In this document: one piece after another, positions 53,070-62,874 of the stretch
Numbering within the stretch: the stretch's first letter is position 1
Layout of the letters: each line of letters opens with the position of its first letter
Assembly (NCBI GenBank): GCA_024758765.1
Contig: CP101406.1
Location: forward strand, 2,418,001-2,482,000
Source: Mycobacterium sp. SVM_VP21
GTDB lineage: Bacteria; Actinomycetota; Actinomycetes; Mycobacteriales; Mycobacteriaceae
DNA length: 64,000 nt
Direction of reading: 5' to 3'
Translations under genes and position numbers: made by a program
Notes under the pieces: generated by a model
What the model was told of the DNA's origin: nothing
What the model saw: only the letters and a program-made list of their open reading frames with translations
Database searches by the model: none

Positions 53070-54830
53070 ATGGCCTTCTCAGTCCAGATGCCCGCCCTCG
53101 GTGAGAGCGTCACCGAAGGAACGGTGACCCGCTGGCTCAAGCAGGAAGGCGACACCGTCGAGGTCGACGAGCCGCTCCTGGAGGTCTCCACCGACAAGGT
53201 CGACACCGAGATCCCGTCACCGGTGGCCGGCGTGCTGACGAAGATCATCGCCGGCGAGGACACCACGGTCGAGGTCGGCGGTGAGCTGGCGTTGATCGGC
53301 GAGGCCGGTGAAAGCAGCCAGGCCCCGTCGGCCCCCGCGGCACCGGCGGCCGAGGCTGCGCCCGCCCCGGCCGAGCCGGCTCCCGCTGCCGAAGCGCCGG
53401 CTGCTCCCCCGCCCGCCGCTCCGGCGGCACCCGCTGCCCAACAGGCACCCGCCGGAGATGGCACCCCGGTGCTGATGCCCGAGTTGGGTGAGTCGGTCAC
53501 CGAAGGCACCGTGACGCGCTGGCTCAAGCAGGTCGGCGACACCGTCGAGGTCGACGAGCCGCTGGTGGAGGTCTCCACCGACAAGGTCGACACCGAGATC
53601 CCCTCTCCGGTGGCCGGCACCCTGCTGTCGATCACCGCCGGTGAAGACACCACCGTCGAGGTCGGCGGCGAACTGGCCAGGATCGGTTCGGGCACCCCGG
53701 CGGCCCCCGCCGCCGCGCCGCCCCCCACGCCCGCTCCCGCGGCTCCCGCCCCCGCTCCGGCGGCGCCTGCGCCCGAGCCTGCTCCCGCTGCACCGGCACC
53801 CGCGCCGCAGACCAAGCCCGAACCCGCCCCGGCACCGCCACCCACCGCCGCGCCCGCGCCGACGCAGCCCGCTGCTGCCGAGGCCCCGGCCGGCGACGCC
53901 GCACGATACGTGACGCCGTTGGTGCGCAAACTCGCCGCCGACAAGAACGTCGACCTGAGCCTCGTCACCGGCACCGGGGTCGGCGGTCGAATCCGCAAGC
54001 AGGACGTCCTGGCCTTCGCCGAGAAGCAGGCCGAACCGCAGCAGGCGCCCGCGGCTCCGGCCGCCCCGCGCCCGGCCGCTGCGGCACCCGCCTCGGCGTT
54101 GGCGCACCTGCGAGGCACGACCGCCAAGGCCAACCGGATCCGTCAGATCACCGCCAAGAAGACCCGCGAATCCCTGCAGGCCACGGCGCAGCTCACTCAG
54201 ACCCACGAGGTCGACATGACCAAGATCGTGGCACTGCGAGCCAGGGCGAAGGCGGACTTCGCCGAGCGCGAGGGCGTCAACCTGACCTACCTGCCGTTCA
54301 TCGCCCGCGCGGTGATCGACGCCCTCAAGGCACATCCGAACGTCAACGCCAGCTACAACGAGGACGCCGGAGAGATCACCTACTACGACGCCGAGCACCT
54401 CGGCTTCGCGGTGGACACCGAGCAGGGGCTGCTCTCCCCGGTCGTCCACAACGCCGGTGATCTCTCGCTGGCCGGACTCGCGCGGGCCATTGCCGACATC
54501 GCCGCCCGGGCACGCTCGGGCAACCTCAAGCCGGACGAACTGTCCGGGGGCACCTTCACGATCACCAACATCGGCAGCCAGGGTGCACTGTTCGACACCC
54601 CCATCCTGGTTCCGCCGCAGGCCGCCATGCTCGGCACCGGAGCCATCGTCAAACGGCCGCGAGTCATCGTCGACGAAGCCGGCAACGAGTCGATAGGCGT
54701 ACGTTCGATCTCCTACCTGCCGCTGACCTACGACCACCGTTTGATCGACGGTGCCGACGCCGGCCGGTTCGTGACCACGATCAAGAACCGGCTCGAAGAA
54801 GGTGCGTTCGAGGCGGACCTGGGGCTCTAA
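53070..54830 (+). CDS. dlaT: dihydrolipoamide acyltransferase DlaT (E2)
   Basis: E2 core of pyruvate dehydrogenase, and in mycobacteria also part of the peroxynitrite/peroxide-reducing chain with Lpd, AhpD and AhpC. 586 residues with two lipoyl domains (1-80 and about 131-210), each with the lipoylated Lys in [11 protein letters not shown]. Long Ala/Pro linkers precede a peripheral subunit-binding domain ([34 protein letters not shown], about 280-313, split here by function) and the acyltransferase domain ending in [11 protein letters not shown], with the HxxxDG active site. It is longer than Rv2215, as recalled, through its linkers. GAGGAG precedes the ATG. lipB and lipA, which make its cofactor, follow within 2 kb. 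Confidence 0.95.
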   Translation: MAFSVQMPALGESVTEGTVTRWLKQEGDTVEVDEPLLEVSTDKVDTEIPSPVAGVLTKIIAGEDTTVEVGGELALIGEAGESSQAPSAPAAPAAEAAPAPAEPAPAAEAPAAPPPAAPAAPAAQQAPAGDGTPVLMPELGESVTEGTVTRWLKQVGDTVEVDEPLVEVSTDKVDTEIPSPVAGTLLSITAGEDTTVEVGGELARIGSGTPAAPAAAPPPTPAPAAPAPAPAAPAPEPAPAAPAPAPQTKPEPAPAPPPTAAPAPTQPAAAEAPAGDAARYVTPLVRKLAADKNVDLSLVTGTGVGGRIRKQDVLAFAEKQAEPQQAPAAPAAPRPAAAAPASALAHLRGTTAKANRIRQITAKKTRESLQATAQLTQTHEVDMTKIVALRARAKADFAEREGVNLTYLPFIARAVIDALKAHPNVNASYNEDAGEITYYDAEHLGFAVDTEQGLLSPVVHNAGDLSLAGLARAIADIAARARSGNLKPDELSGGTFTITNIGSQGALFDTPILVPPQAAMLGTGAIVKRPRVIVDEAGNESIGVRSISYLPLTYDHRLIDGADAGRFVTTIKNRLEEGAFEADLGL

Positions 54831-54872
54831 CGGCGCCGGGGCTTTTCCGAAGAGCTGCAAGAGGATTCAGCT

Positions 54873-55781
54873 GTGAGCAACCCCACCGTCGCGATCGCCG
54901 GTTCGTCCGGGCTGATCGGCTCGGCTCTGGTCTCGGCGTTGCGCGCCGACAATCACCAGGTGCTGCGGATCGTGCGGCGGGCACCGGTCAATGCCGGCGA
55001 GCTGCGGTGGGATCCCGAAGCCGGCCAGATCGACGTGGGCGCACTGGCCGGGGTCGACGCCGTGGTCAATCTGTGCGGCATCAGCGTCGGCGACCGCCGC
55101 TGGTCGGGGGCGTTCAAACAGAGCCTGCGCGACAGCCGGATCACCCCGACCGAGGTGCTGTCGGCCGCGGTGGCCGAGGCCGGCGTACCGGTGCTGGTCA
55201 ATGCCAGCGGGGTCGGCTATTACGGCGACACCGGCAACCGCGTCGTCGACGAGTCCTCCTCGGCTGGAACCGATTTCCTGGCCCAGCTCGCCGAGGACTG
55301 GGAAGGCGCAACCGCGTCCGCCCAAGCTTCGGGAGCCCGCGTGGTACTGGCCCGCACCGGCATCGTGCTGTCGCGATCGGGTGGCGCCCTTGGCCGGTTG
55401 CGCCCACTGTTCTCGCTGGGACTCGGCGCCCGGATCGGCAACGGCCGGCAGTACATGTCGTGGATCAGCATGGAGGACGAGGTGCGGGCGCTGCTGTTCG
55501 CGATCTCGCACGACACGCTGTCCGGCCCGGTGAACCTGACCGGGCCCGCGCCGGTGACCAACGGTGAGTTCACCGCCGCGCTGGGACGTGCCGTCAATCG
55601 CCCGACCCCGCTGCTGCTACCCGGCGTCGCGGTCCGTGCCGGGCTCGGCGAATTCGCCGACAGCCTCCTCACCGGCCAGCGAGCCATTCCCGCCGTGTTG
55701 GAGCAGGCCGGTTTTCGGTTTACCCACCACACCGTCGGCGAGGCCCTGGCCTACGCCACCTCCCGACCGACCCCGCTGTAG
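54873..55781 (+). CDS. TIGR01777-type SDR epimerase family protein (Rv2216 homologue)
   Basis: A 302-residue extended SDR protein of the YfcH/SulA-like family. The NAD(P) site is [16 protein letters not shown] near residues 7-22. [12 protein letters not shown] near 67, [19 protein letters not shown] near 112 (the YxxxK tyrosine position is modified in this family) and [14 protein letters not shown] near 192 are typical, followed by a C-terminal DUF1731-like segment. Function unknown. It lies between dlaT and lipB on the same strand; AAGAGGA precedes the GTG. Confidence 0.85.
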   Translation: MSNPTVAIAGSSGLIGSALVSALRADNHQVLRIVRRAPVNAGELRWDPEAGQIDVGALAGVDAVVNLCGISVGDRRWSGAFKQSLRDSRITPTEVLSAAVAEAGVPVLVNASGVGYYGDTGNRVVDESSSAGTDFLAQLAEDWEGATASAQASGARVVLARTGIVLSRSGGALGRLRPLFSLGLGARIGNGRQYMSWISMEDEVRALLFAISHDTLSGPVNLTGPAPVTNGEFTAALGRAVNRPTPLLLPGVAVRAGLGEFADSLLTGQRAIPAVLEQAGFRFTHHTVGEALAYATSRPTPL

Positions 55782-55795
55782 AAACCCGCGCCGAG

Positions 55796-55801
55796 TAGCC
55801 T
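55796..55801 (+). promoter_or_regulatory. -10 box of a leaderless lipB-lipA mRNA
   Basis: TAGCCT ends exactly 6 nt before the lipB ATG at 55808; no ribosome site. The best-placed leaderless signal in the window. Confidence 0.58.
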
Positions 55802-55807
55802 GCGAAC

Positions 55808-56503
55808 ATGGTGTCCATCCGCTCGAGCGCCGCGCCGATCGAGGTGCGCCAGCTGGGCACCGTCGACTACGGCGACGCCTGGCAGTTGCAGCGCGAGCTG
55901 GCCGAAGCCAGGGCAGCTGGCGGCCCGGACACTCTGCTGCTGTTAGAGCATCCCCCGGTCTATACCGCCGGACGCCGCACCGAGCCGCAGGAACGCCCGA
56001 TGGACGGCACCCCGGTGGTCGACACCGACCGGGGCGGCAAGATCACCTGGCACGGTCCGGGCCAGCTCGTGGGCTATCCGGTGATCGGCCTCGCCGAACC
56101 TTTGGACGTGGTGAATTACGTTCGACGCCTTGAAGAATCGCTTATCGAGGTATGTAACACGTTGGGCCTCAATACGGTTCGGATAGACGGCAGATCCGGG
56201 GTGTGGCTGCCACCGGGCGGCGGCCGGCCCGCCCGCAAGGTCGGCGCGATCGGTGTCCGCGTGGCTCGCGCCACCACATTGCACGGCTTCGCACTCAATT
56301 GTGATTGTGATCTCAGTGCGTTCGGCTCAATTGTGCCGTGCGGCATCACCGACGCGGGAGTGACTTCACTGTCGGCGGAGCTGGGCTTTGTGACCGGCGT
56401 CTCCGATGTTCGGCAGGCAGTGGCCAACGCGGTCCTCGATGCTCTCGACGGCGTGCTGCCGGTGCGCGAGCATTCCGGTCCACGCGTAACATCGACCAGG
56501 TGA
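55808..56503 (+). CDS. lipB: octanoyl-ACP:protein octanoyltransferase
   Basis: Transfers octanoate from ACP to lipoyl domains, first step of lipoate synthesis. 231 residues. [14 protein letters not shown] near 44, [18 protein letters not shown] near 77, the catalytic K144 ([10 protein letters not shown]) and C178 ([13 protein letters not shown]) are all in place. The lipA GTG overlaps its stop (GTGA), so the two are coupled. Confidence 0.97.
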   Translation: MVSIRSSAAPIEVRQLGTVDYGDAWQLQRELAEARAAGGPDTLLLLEHPPVYTAGRRTEPQERPMDGTPVVDTDRGGKITWHGPGQLVGYPVIGLAEPLDVVNYVRRLEESLIEVCNTLGLNTVRIDGRSGVWLPPGGGRPARKVGAIGVRVARATTLHGFALNCDCDLSAFGSIVPCGITDAGVTSLSAELGFVTGVSDVRQAVANAVLDALDGVLPVREHSGPRVTSTR

Positions 56504-57456
56504 GCGCCGCCCCGGAAGGCCGTAGGTTAAGCCGTGCCGAAGCACGCAACGCCGAAACTCCGATCGAACGCAAACCCCCGTGGATCAAGACCCGCGCCCG
56601 GATGGGCCCGAGCTACACCCAGCTCAAGGTTTTGGTGAAGCAGGAAAAGCTCCACACGGTATGCGAGGAAGCGGGCTGCCCCAACATCTACGAATGTTGG
56701 GAAGACCGGGAGGCCACCTTCCTGATCGGCGGCGAGGTCTGCACCCGCAACTGTTCGTTCTGTCTCATCAAGTCGGGTAAGCCGCCCGAGCTGGACCGCG
56801 ACGAGCCGCGCCGGGTCGCCGAGAGCGTGCAGACCATGGGTCTGCGGTATTCGACGGTCACCGGTGTCGCCCGCGACGATCTGCCCGATCAGGGATCCTG
56901 GCTCTACGCCGAGACGGTGCGTGCCATCAAGGCCCTCAACCCGTCCACGGGTGTCGAGCTGTTGATCCCCGACTTCGGCGGACGGCCCGACCTGTTGGGC
57001 GAGGTATTCGAGTCTCGCCCGGAAGTGCTGGCGCACAACGTCGAAACCGTGCCGCGCATCTTCAAGTTGATCCGGCCCGGATTCAGCTACGAGCGCAGCC
57101 TCGACGTGCTGACCCAGGCCCGTGATGCCGGGTTGGTGGCCAAGAGCAACCTGATCCTGGGCATGGGCGAGACGCCTGAAGAGATCCGAGCGGCACTGGC
57201 AGACTTGTACGACGCCGGCACCGAACTGGTCACCATCACCCAGTACCTGCGCCCCACCGAGCGACACCACCCGATCGACCGATGGGTCAAGCCCGAGGAG
57301 TTCGTCGAGCACGCCCGCTATGCCGAGGAGCTGGGCTTCGCCGGAGTGATGTCGGGGCCGCTGGTGCGCTCGTCGTATCGGGCCGGGCGGCTCTACCAGC
57401 AGGCGCTGGAAAACCGGGCGCGCCGCGAACAGGCCCCCGCCGCCGCCCACGGCTGA
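56500..57456 (+). CDS. lipA: lipoyl synthase (radical SAM)
   Basis: Inserts two sulfurs into protein-bound octanoate. 318 residues. The auxiliary cluster Cys are C55, C60 and C66 ([12 protein letters not shown]); the radical SAM cluster Cys are C81, C85 and C88 (CTRNCSFC). [22 protein letters not shown] and [13 protein letters not shown] match the family, as does the conserved C-terminal [12 protein letters not shown]. The stretch after the third SAM Cys reads LIKSGKP where most mycobacterial LipA have QIDTGKP, a departure worth noting. Start GTG at 56500 from overlap with lipB. Confidence 0.96.
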   Translation: MSAAPEGRRLSRAEARNAETPIERKPPWIKTRARMGPSYTQLKVLVKQEKLHTVCEEAGCPNIYECWEDREATFLIGGEVCTRNCSFCLIKSGKPPELDRDEPRRVAESVQTMGLRYSTVTGVARDDLPDQGSWLYAETVRAIKALNPSTGVELLIPDFGGRPDLLGEVFESRPEVLAHNVETVPRIFKLIRPGFSYERSLDVLTQARDAGLVAKSNLILGMGETPEEIRAALADLYDAGTELVTITQYLRPTERHHPIDRWVKPEEFVEHARYAEELGFAGVMSGPLVRSSYRAGRLYQQALENRARREQAPAAAHG

Positions 57457-57489
57457 CTGACGCCCCGGCTGCCGGTAAGCCCCGCTGGG

Positions 57490-57495
57490 TATCCT
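57490..57495 (+). promoter_or_regulatory. -10 box for the DUF4191 gene
   Basis: TATCCT lies 8 nt before the ATG at 57504, so the message should be leaderless or nearly so. It supports the ATG over the longer open frame. Confidence 0.45.
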
Positions 57496-57503
57496 TGGTG
57501 ACT

Positions 57504-58256
57504 ATGCCCAGACTGCGCACCACCACCGAGAACAAGGCTGCCCGGGCGGAAGCGAAAGCCGCCCGCAAGGCCGCCAGCCAGCAGCGCCGCACCCAGCTGT
57601 GGCAGGCCTTCCAGCTGCAGCGCAAGGAAGACAAGCGGCTGGTGCCGTACATGGTCGGCGCCTTCCTGCTGGTTGCCGGGGTGACGACGGCCCTGGCACT
57701 CAACGGCGGCACGTTCGCCAAGGTGACGACGATTCCGCTCGGCCTGGTGCTCGGCGGCCTGGTGGCATTCATCATCTTCGGCCGGCGCGCGCAACGGTCG
57801 GTCTACCTCAAGGCCGAGGGGCAGGCCGGGGCTGCAGCGTGGGCGCTGGACAACCTGCGTGGCAAGTGGCGAGTGACCCCGGGGGTGTCCGCCACCGGCC
57901 AGCTCGACGCCGTGCATCGGGTCATCGGGCGGCCGGGCATCATCTTCGTCGCCGAGGGTTCGCCCGCCCGGCTCAAACCACTGCTGGCTCAGGAGAAGAA
58001 GCGCACCGCCCGGCTCGTCGGCGACGTACCGATCTATGACGTGGTAGTGGGCGGCGGCGACGGTGAGGTTCCGCTGGCCAAGCTGGAGCGTTACCTGACC
58101 AAGCTGCCGGCCAACATCACGACGAAGCAGATGGAATCGCTGGAGTCGCGACTGGCCGCCCTGGGCTCGCGGACCGGGACCGCGGCCATGCCCAAGGGCC
58201 CGCTGCCCGGCGGCGCGAAGGTGCGTGGCGTTCAGCGCGCGGTGCGCCGACGCTAG
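57504..58256 (+). CDS. DUF4191 membrane protein (Rv2219 homologue)
   Basis: A 250-residue protein: an Ala/Lys/Arg-rich coiled N-terminus (KAARAEAKAARKAASQQRR), two helices at about 48-67 and 76-94, then a cytosolic domain (GRPGIIFVAEGSPARLKPLLAQEKKR, VPIYDVVVGGGDGEVPLAKLERYL). The same length as Rv2219, as recalled. Conserved in actinobacteria between lipA and glnA; function unknown. Confidence 0.9.
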   Translation: MPRLRTTTENKAARAEAKAARKAASQQRRTQLWQAFQLQRKEDKRLVPYMVGAFLLVAGVTTALALNGGTFAKVTTIPLGLVLGGLVAFIIFGRRAQRSVYLKAEGQAGAAAWALDNLRGKWRVTPGVSATGQLDAVHRVIGRPGIIFVAEGSPARLKPLLAQEKKRTARLVGDVPIYDVVVGGGDGEVPLAKLERYLTKLPANITTKQMESLESRLAALGSRTGTAAMPKGPLPGGAKVRGVQRAVRRR

Positions 58257-58345
58257 CTGCAAACAACCCGTTGACTCTGCGCTGACGGCGGAGGCTACTC
58301 GCACTTTTGCGCCGTACACGCAGACTCAATGCGGCAGTCAGAGGT

Positions 58346-58816
58346 TCAGCGGCTGCGCACCACGGCGGTCGCGGTGGCCCGGTCCTGCAGGCCACGGCCG
58401 TCGGCGTCGGCGAACAAGGGCGGTATCACTAGCGCGATCAACAATCCGCGGATTGCGGCGCGACCGACGCCCACGCCCAGGCCGGGGCCGTCGACGGGGA
58501 CCACCCGCAACCCGCAGGCGTACTGGCCCGGCGTGAAACCGAACAGCCGCACCGCGGCCACTCCGAGGACCAGCCAGATCCCCAGCACCACGGTTGCCAG
58601 GTATTCCGGGGTCACCAGGCCCGCCGCCACGCCCAGGCCGGCCAGTCCGTAGCCCACCATCCAGTCGAGGGCCAGGGCCGCCATGCGGCGCCCCATCGGA
58701 GCCAGAGAACCGGGGCCGCTGGACGGCAAACCCAGGCCCTGTCCCGGGGCGTCGTCGGGGCGGCTGGGTCCGGCAGACTCCGGCCCGGACAGCCACGAGG
58801 AGAAGGTGCGGCTCAT
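58346..58816 (-). CDS. RDD-family membrane protein (Rv2219A homologue)
   Basis: A 156-residue protein with the RDD pattern: [17 protein letters not shown] (Arg and Asp residues in the first helix), a second and third helix near 70-100, and [17 protein letters not shown] near 103. The N-terminal 40 residues are a disordered Pro/Ser/Gly stretch. The open frame runs far upstream, antisense to glnA1; the ATG at 58816 is chosen because TATCGT lies 7 nt ahead and the family begins here. RDD proteins are thought to be small transport or stress membrane proteins; the function is not shown. Confidence 0.85.
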   Translation of the reverse strand: MSRTFSSWLSGPESAGPSRPDDAPGQGLGLPSSGPGSLAPMGRRMAALALDWMVGYGLAGLGVAAGLVTPEYLATVVLGIWLVLGVAAVRLFGFTPGQYACGLRVVPVDGPGLGVGVGRAAIRGLLIALVIPPLFADADGRGLQDRATATAVVRSR

Positions 58817-58823
58817 GTTCCCT

Positions 58824-58829
58824 ACGATA
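58824..58829 (-). promoter_or_regulatory. -10 box of a leaderless RDD-protein mRNA
   Basis: TATCGT on the minus strand, 7 nt before the ATG at 58816. Confidence 0.42.
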
Positions 58830-58878
58830 GGCGGGCGGCGAATCCGACCCGGCGTCGCAGGGTCGGGCCGCGATTGCG

Positions 58879-58884
58879 TAACGT
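58879..58884 (+). promoter_or_regulatory. candidate -10 box for glnA1
   Basis: TAACGT, with predicted start near 58891 and a leader of about 50 nt that carries GGAGGAG ahead of the GTG at 58940. No certain GlnR site was recognised. Confidence 0.4.
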
Positions 58885-58939
58885 CAGCACCGGCAACCTC
58901 AGCGTCCGACCGGGGCGACCAGCGGAGGAGAACACTTCT

Positions 58940-60376
58940 GTGACCGACAAGACGGCCGACGACATTCTCAAGCTCGTCGCCGATGAGAACGTGGAGTACG
59001 TCGACATCCAGTTCTGCGACTTGCCCGGTCAGATGCAACATCTGTCGATCCCCGCGTCCACGCTGGACGCGAGCGTGTTCGAGGACGGGCTGGCGTTCGA
59101 CGGATCCTCGATCCGCGGCTTCCAGTCCATCCACGAGTCCGACATGATGCTGCTCCCCGACTACTCCACCGCGCAGATCGATCCGTTCCGGGCCGCCAAG
59201 ACGTTGAACCTCAACTTCTTCGTCCACGACCCGTTCACCCGCGAGCCCTACTCCCGCGACCCGCGCAACGTCGCCCGCAAAGCCGAGAACTATCTCACCA
59301 GCACCGGCATTGCCGACACCGCCTACTTCGGCGCCGAGGCCGAGTTCTACATCTTCGACTCGGTGCGCTTCGACTCGCAGATGAACGGCACCTTCTACGA
59401 GGTGGACTCGGATTCGGGCTGGTGGAACACTGGCTCGCCGACCGAGGCCAGCGGACGGGCCAACCGCGGATACAAGACCCGCCCCAAGGGTGGCTACTTC
59501 CCCGTCGCCCCCAACGACCAGTACGTCGACCTGCGCGACACCATGACCACCAACCTGGCCAACGCCGGCTTCACCCTGGAGCGCGGCCACCACGAATGTG
59601 GGTCCGGTGGGCAGGCGGAGATCAACTACAAGTTCAACACGCTGCTGCACGCCGCCGACGACGTCATGCTCTTCAAATACATCATCAAGAACACCGCCTG
59701 GGCCAACGGCAAGACCGTCACGTTCATGCCCAAGCCCCTGTTCGGTGACAACGGCTCCGGCATGCACGTCCACCTGTCGCTGTGGAAGGGCGGCCAGCCA
59801 CTGTTCTACGACGAGGCCGGCTATGCCGGACTGTCCGACACCGCGCGCCACTGCATCGGCGGCATCCTGCACCACGCGCCGTCACTGCTGGCGTTCACCA
59901 ACCCCACCATCAACTCCTACAAACGACTGGTGCCGCACTACGAGGCGCCGATCAACCTGGTCTACAGCCAGCGCAACCGTTCGGCCTGCGTGCGTATCCC
60001 GATCACCGGCACCAACCCGAAAGCCAAGCGGCTGGAGTTCCGCTGCCCGGACTCCTCCAGCAACCCCTACCTGGCGTTCGCAGCCATGTTGATGGCCGGC
60101 ATCGACGGCATCAAGAACAAGATCGAGCCGGCAGCCCCGGTCGACAAAGACCTCTACGAGTTGCCGCCGGATGAGGCCGCCGACATTCCGCAGGCGCCCG
60201 CCACGCTGGCCGAGGTGATGGACAACCTCGAGGCCGACCACGAATACCTCACCGAGGGCGGCGTATTCACCTCGGACCTCATCGAGAACTGGATCCGCTA
60301 CAAGCGCGACCACGAGATCACCCCGATCAGTGTGCGGCCGCACCCGTACGAGTTCGCGCTGTACTACGACTGCTGA
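58940..60376 (+). CDS. glnA1: glutamine synthetase type I-beta GlnA1
   Basis: Makes glutamine from glutamate, ammonia and ATP; the major and exported GS of mycobacteria. 478 residues, the same as M. tuberculosis GlnA1. [17 protein letters not shown] near 54, [42 protein letters not shown] and NRSACVRIP are the active-site blocks. Y406 in [11 protein letters not shown] is the adenylylation site, so it is controlled by GlnE, which is encoded 2.5 kb away. GTG start with GGAGGAG 9 nt upstream. Confidence 0.98.
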   Translation: MTDKTADDILKLVADENVEYVDIQFCDLPGQMQHLSIPASTLDASVFEDGLAFDGSSIRGFQSIHESDMMLLPDYSTAQIDPFRAAKTLNLNFFVHDPFTREPYSRDPRNVARKAENYLTSTGIADTAYFGAEAEFYIFDSVRFDSQMNGTFYEVDSDSGWWNTGSPTEASGRANRGYKTRPKGGYFPVAPNDQYVDLRDTMTTNLANAGFTLERGHHECGSGGQAEINYKFNTLLHAADDVMLFKYIIKNTAWANGKTVTFMPKPLFGDNGSGMHVHLSLWKGGQPLFYDEAGYAGLSDTARHCIGGILHHAPSLLAFTNPTINSYKRLVPHYEAPINLVYSQRNRSACVRIPITGTNPKAKRLEFRCPDSSSNPYLAFAAMLMAGIDGIKNKIEPAAPVDKDLYELPPDEAADIPQAPATLAEVMDNLEADHEYLTEGGVFTSDLIENWIRYKRDHEITPISVRPHPYEFALYYDC

Positions 60377-60678
60377 GTCGGACTGACCAGCCTGGCCGAC
60401 TCGGGCCACGATCCGCCCAACAACGAAGCCGCCTAGCCAGGAATTGCCCACGCAATTCTGTGTGTTTGCCGGGAGCCGGATAAAACGCACTAACCTGCCC
60501 CGACATAACCGGCGCGCCCCGGACACTGGTTCTAGTCGACTACTGAAACATATTCACGGACATGGCACTTAACTGACCGGTCGGCCAAATCGCGGAATCT
60601 CTTGCCGCTTCGCCGCGGCCACATTGATTCCGCCGGCGGCGTTTGCCGGGGCAGCGTTACATGCCGAACGCGATGAGC

Positions 60679-60696
60679 TGGTAACCGGCGTTACCA
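60679..60696. promoter_or_regulatory. perfect palindrome TGGTAAC-CGGC-GTTACCA, possible operator
   Basis: Two 7-bp arms separated by 4 bp, centred about 27 bp upstream of the -35 box of the PE-PPE gene. The size and position suit a dimeric regulator (activator position). The regulator is not identified. Confidence 0.45.
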
Positions 60697-60714
60697 AACC
60701 CCTAAAACATGTGA

Positions 60715-60743
60715 TTGAACTTAGAAACGGTTCGTTGTAATTT
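60715..60743 (+). promoter_or_regulatory. sigma-A promoter of the secreted PE-PPE protein gene
   Basis: TTGAAC (60715-60720) and TAATTT (60738-60743) with a 17-bp spacer. Predicted start near 60750; the leader of about 50 nt carries AAAGGAA before the ATG at 60801. This is the best two-box promoter in the window. Confidence 0.65.
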
Positions 60744-60800
60744 ATCGCCAGATCAGTAGCTTTCCAACTAAAGGGCTTGTTTTCCACGAAAGGAACGCCC

Positions 60801-62198
60801 ATGTCTGACCGCAGGTTGCTCCCACTGGCCGTGGCACCGCTGCTGATCGGCGCAATCGCCCCTCCGGCAATCATCTCGGCCCAGTGCCCGACGTCAGTCT
60901 CCGCCCAGGTCATCCTGCTCGACACCGAGGGTTGGGGCATGGGTGGCAGCGGGACCCCGATCCCCTCCCAAGCGCTCATCGACGCCATCGGCGAGCGCTA
61001 CATCATGCCGGCCTCGCCAATCTTCCCTGGCCAGCCGATCTTCCCGGTCGAATCGGTGCATCCCCTGTTCACCCCGGAAGGCCTCTACCCGATGACCGGC
61101 GTCAAGTCGCTGGTCCTCGACCAGTCCGTGGCGCAGGGGGTGCAGATCCTGGACGCCACCATCAAGGAGCGGCTCGCCTTGGGCCACGACCTCGTCGTGG
61201 TGGGCGGCTCGCAGAGTTCCACCATCGCCTCGCTGGAGATGCGCAATCTGCTTGCGCTGCCGGCTGATCAGATCCCGACTGCCGACCAGCTGTCATTCGT
61301 CCTACTGGTCGACCCCAGCAACCCCAACGGCGGGTTGCTGTCACGCTTCGGTGATCCGAGCCTGCCGCCGTTGAGCTTCCCGAGCATGGGCGTCACGTTC
61401 AGCGGGGCCACCCCGTCAGACACCCCGTGGCACACCGCCATCTACAACATGGAGTACGACGGCTTCTCGGACTTCCCGCGTTACCCGCTCAACTTCCTGG
61501 CCGATCTCAATGCCGTCTTGGGCATCGCGTTCGTTCACGGCACCATCCCCTACCTATCCGACGAGCAGATCGCCCAGTCCGTCCTGCTGCCGGTGTCGGA
61601 AGGCTACGACGGCAACACCGACTACTTCATGATTCCCGCCGAGAACCTGCCGCTGCTGGAGTTGCTGCGCGCCGTTCCCATCCTGGGTGATCCGCTAGCA
61701 GATCTGATGCAGCCGGCGCTGCGGGTGCTGGTCAACCTGGGCTACGGCAACATCGAACACGGCTGGGACCCTGGTCCGGCCGACCTGCCCACGCCTTTTG
61801 GAGTGTTCCCGAACCTCGATCTGGGCGACGTCCTCACGGCGCTGGGCAACGGTGTCCAGCAGGGCTGGCACGACTTCATCAACGATCTGGGCTCGTTGCC
61901 GAGCCTGCCCGACGCCCTGGCTAACAGTGCGGCAGTCCTGGACAGCTTTTCGGACGGAGTGAATGCCTTCTCCGCCGACCTGTCGACCCTCTACTCGACG
62001 CTGCTGCCGATCACCGACTTGGTCAACGCCCTGTTCACCACCTTGCCGGCCTACGACATCAGTCTGTTCGCGCAGGAGCTGGCCTCCGGTGACCTGTTCA
62101 ATGCCGTCATGATGCCGATTGCCGCCGACATGGGGCTGGCCACCGCGGGCATCGGGATCGGAGCGCTGAGCGTGCTTTCGGCCTTGATGTCGCTGTAA
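60801..62198 (+). CDS. secreted PE-PPE-domain alpha/beta hydrolase
   Basis: A 465-residue protein with a signal peptide (about 1-28) but no PE or PPE region, followed by a PE-PPE domain. The nucleophile elbow is GGSQS with S137. YDGFSDFPRYP (D220 or D224) and HGTIPY (H246) complete a serine-hydrolase triad. The C-terminal 150 residues are a helical, Leu/Ala/Asp-rich tail with a hydrophobic end (GIGIGALSVLSAL). PE-PPE domains act as lipases, esterases or acyltransferases at the envelope; the substrate is unknown. Absent between glnA1 and glnE in M. tuberculosis. It is distinct from the PE-PPE enzyme of the lipid island, having SQS instead of SEG and a longer tail. Confidence 0.85.
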   Translation: MSDRRLLPLAVAPLLIGAIAPPAIISAQCPTSVSAQVILLDTEGWGMGGSGTPIPSQALIDAIGERYIMPASPIFPGQPIFPVESVHPLFTPEGLYPMTGVKSLVLDQSVAQGVQILDATIKERLALGHDLVVVGGSQSSTIASLEMRNLLALPADQIPTADQLSFVLLVDPSNPNGGLLSRFGDPSLPPLSFPSMGVTFSGATPSDTPWHTAIYNMEYDGFSDFPRYPLNFLADLNAVLGIAFVHGTIPYLSDEQIAQSVLLPVSEGYDGNTDYFMIPAENLPLLELLRAVPILGDPLADLMQPALRVLVNLGYGNIEHGWDPGPADLPTPFGVFPNLDLGDVLTALGNGVQQGWHDFINDLGSLPSLPDALANSAAVLDSFSDGVNAFSADLSTLYSTLLPITDLVNALFTTLPAYDISLFAQELASGDLFNAVMMPIAADMGLATAGIGIGALSVLSALMSL

Positions 62199-62214
62199 CG
62201 GGTGGCCGTTGGCG

Positions 62215-62862
62215 TCACTCGAGCCCGTCGCGGGCCCAGGACGGCGTAATGAAAACCCCCTCGGCCTCCACAGTGACCCCGTTGGCGTCCGAAATATGTC
62301 CGCGAGCATAGGTTTTCACGCCTTCCCTGCGGTAGATCGAGGCTTCGGCATGCAACGGCCCCAGAGGTGTGCCGCGCAGGTACTTCACCGTGATCGTGCC
62401 GGTGTAGCGCGGCTTGGTCAGGCCGTCGCTGGCCGCCTCACCGAGCACGTGGTCGAGGACCAGCGCGCTGACCCCGCCGTGGACCAGCGACGGCGGACCC
62501 TCGTAGGCCGCTCCCAGGTGAAAGTCGCTCCAGCAGTGCCCGTTCTCCCCGTGCTGGATCACCAGCGGCGGGGCGATCGGGTTACGCAGGCCCACTACCG
62601 CGTTGCCCCACGCCAGTGGTCGCCCATCGACGACGTAGCGCAGACCCGGTGAGTCGCTGAGGGTTCCGCCACGAAGCCGCTCGGTCAGCTCCTGCACCTG
62701 GGCGGTCACCTCACGAGCCGTGGCATCGTCGGCCTGGGTGCGGATAGTGGCGTCGATCAGGTCGCGGACCGCCTGAGCCAGCGGACCGTAGCGCTCCAAC
62801 AGCTGTCCGCTCTCGTCGGAGCTGATCGTCGGCACGTTCGAGCGAGCCCGGAAATCCACCAC
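62215..62862 (-). CDS. PaaI-type hotdog-fold thioesterase
   Basis: A 215-residue protein. The N-terminal 90 residues are helical and uncharacterised; the rest is a 4HBT hotdog domain. HLGAAYEGPPSLVHGGVSALVLDHVLGEAA near 118-147 holds the substrate-binding helix with the HGG and Asp pattern of PaaI/4HBT enzymes, followed by TITVKYLRGTPLGPL. These enzymes hydrolyse acyl-CoA thioesters. It starts 12 nt after the glnE stop with GGAGGA upstream of its GTG, so it is probably cotranscribed with glnE. Confidence 0.83.
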   Translation of the reverse strand: MVDFRARSNVPTISSDESGQLLERYGPLAQAVRDLIDATIRTQADDATAREVTAQVQELTERLRGGTLSDSPGLRYVVDGRPLAWGNAVVGLRNPIAPPLVIQHGENGHCWSDFHLGAAYEGPPSLVHGGVSALVLDHVLGEAASDGLTKPRYTGTITVKYLRGTPLGPLHAEASIYRREGVKTYARGHISDANGVTVEAEGVFITPSWARDGLE

Positions 62863-62874
62863 AGAGGTCCTCCT

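Larger units (their letters stand above)
60377..60800. other. 424-bp intergenic region with terminator-like hairpin, palindrome and promoter
   Basis: No gene is supported here. GAATTG-cccacg-CAATTC (60441-60458) is a small hairpin that may end glnA1. The palindrome at 60679-60696 and the promoter at 60715-60743, both listed separately, belong to the PE-PPE gene. From about 60700 the sequence is clearly more AT-rich than the rest of the window. Confidence 0.7.

Noticed and set aside
58817..59875. Long extension of the RDD-protein frame
   Set aside because: It is antisense to glnA1, and the real protein begins at the ATG at 58816.
60569..60988. 139-residue minus-strand frame over the PE-PPE promoter and signal peptide
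   Set aside because: It has no ribosome site, covers a good plus-strand promoter and encodes no recognisable sequence.
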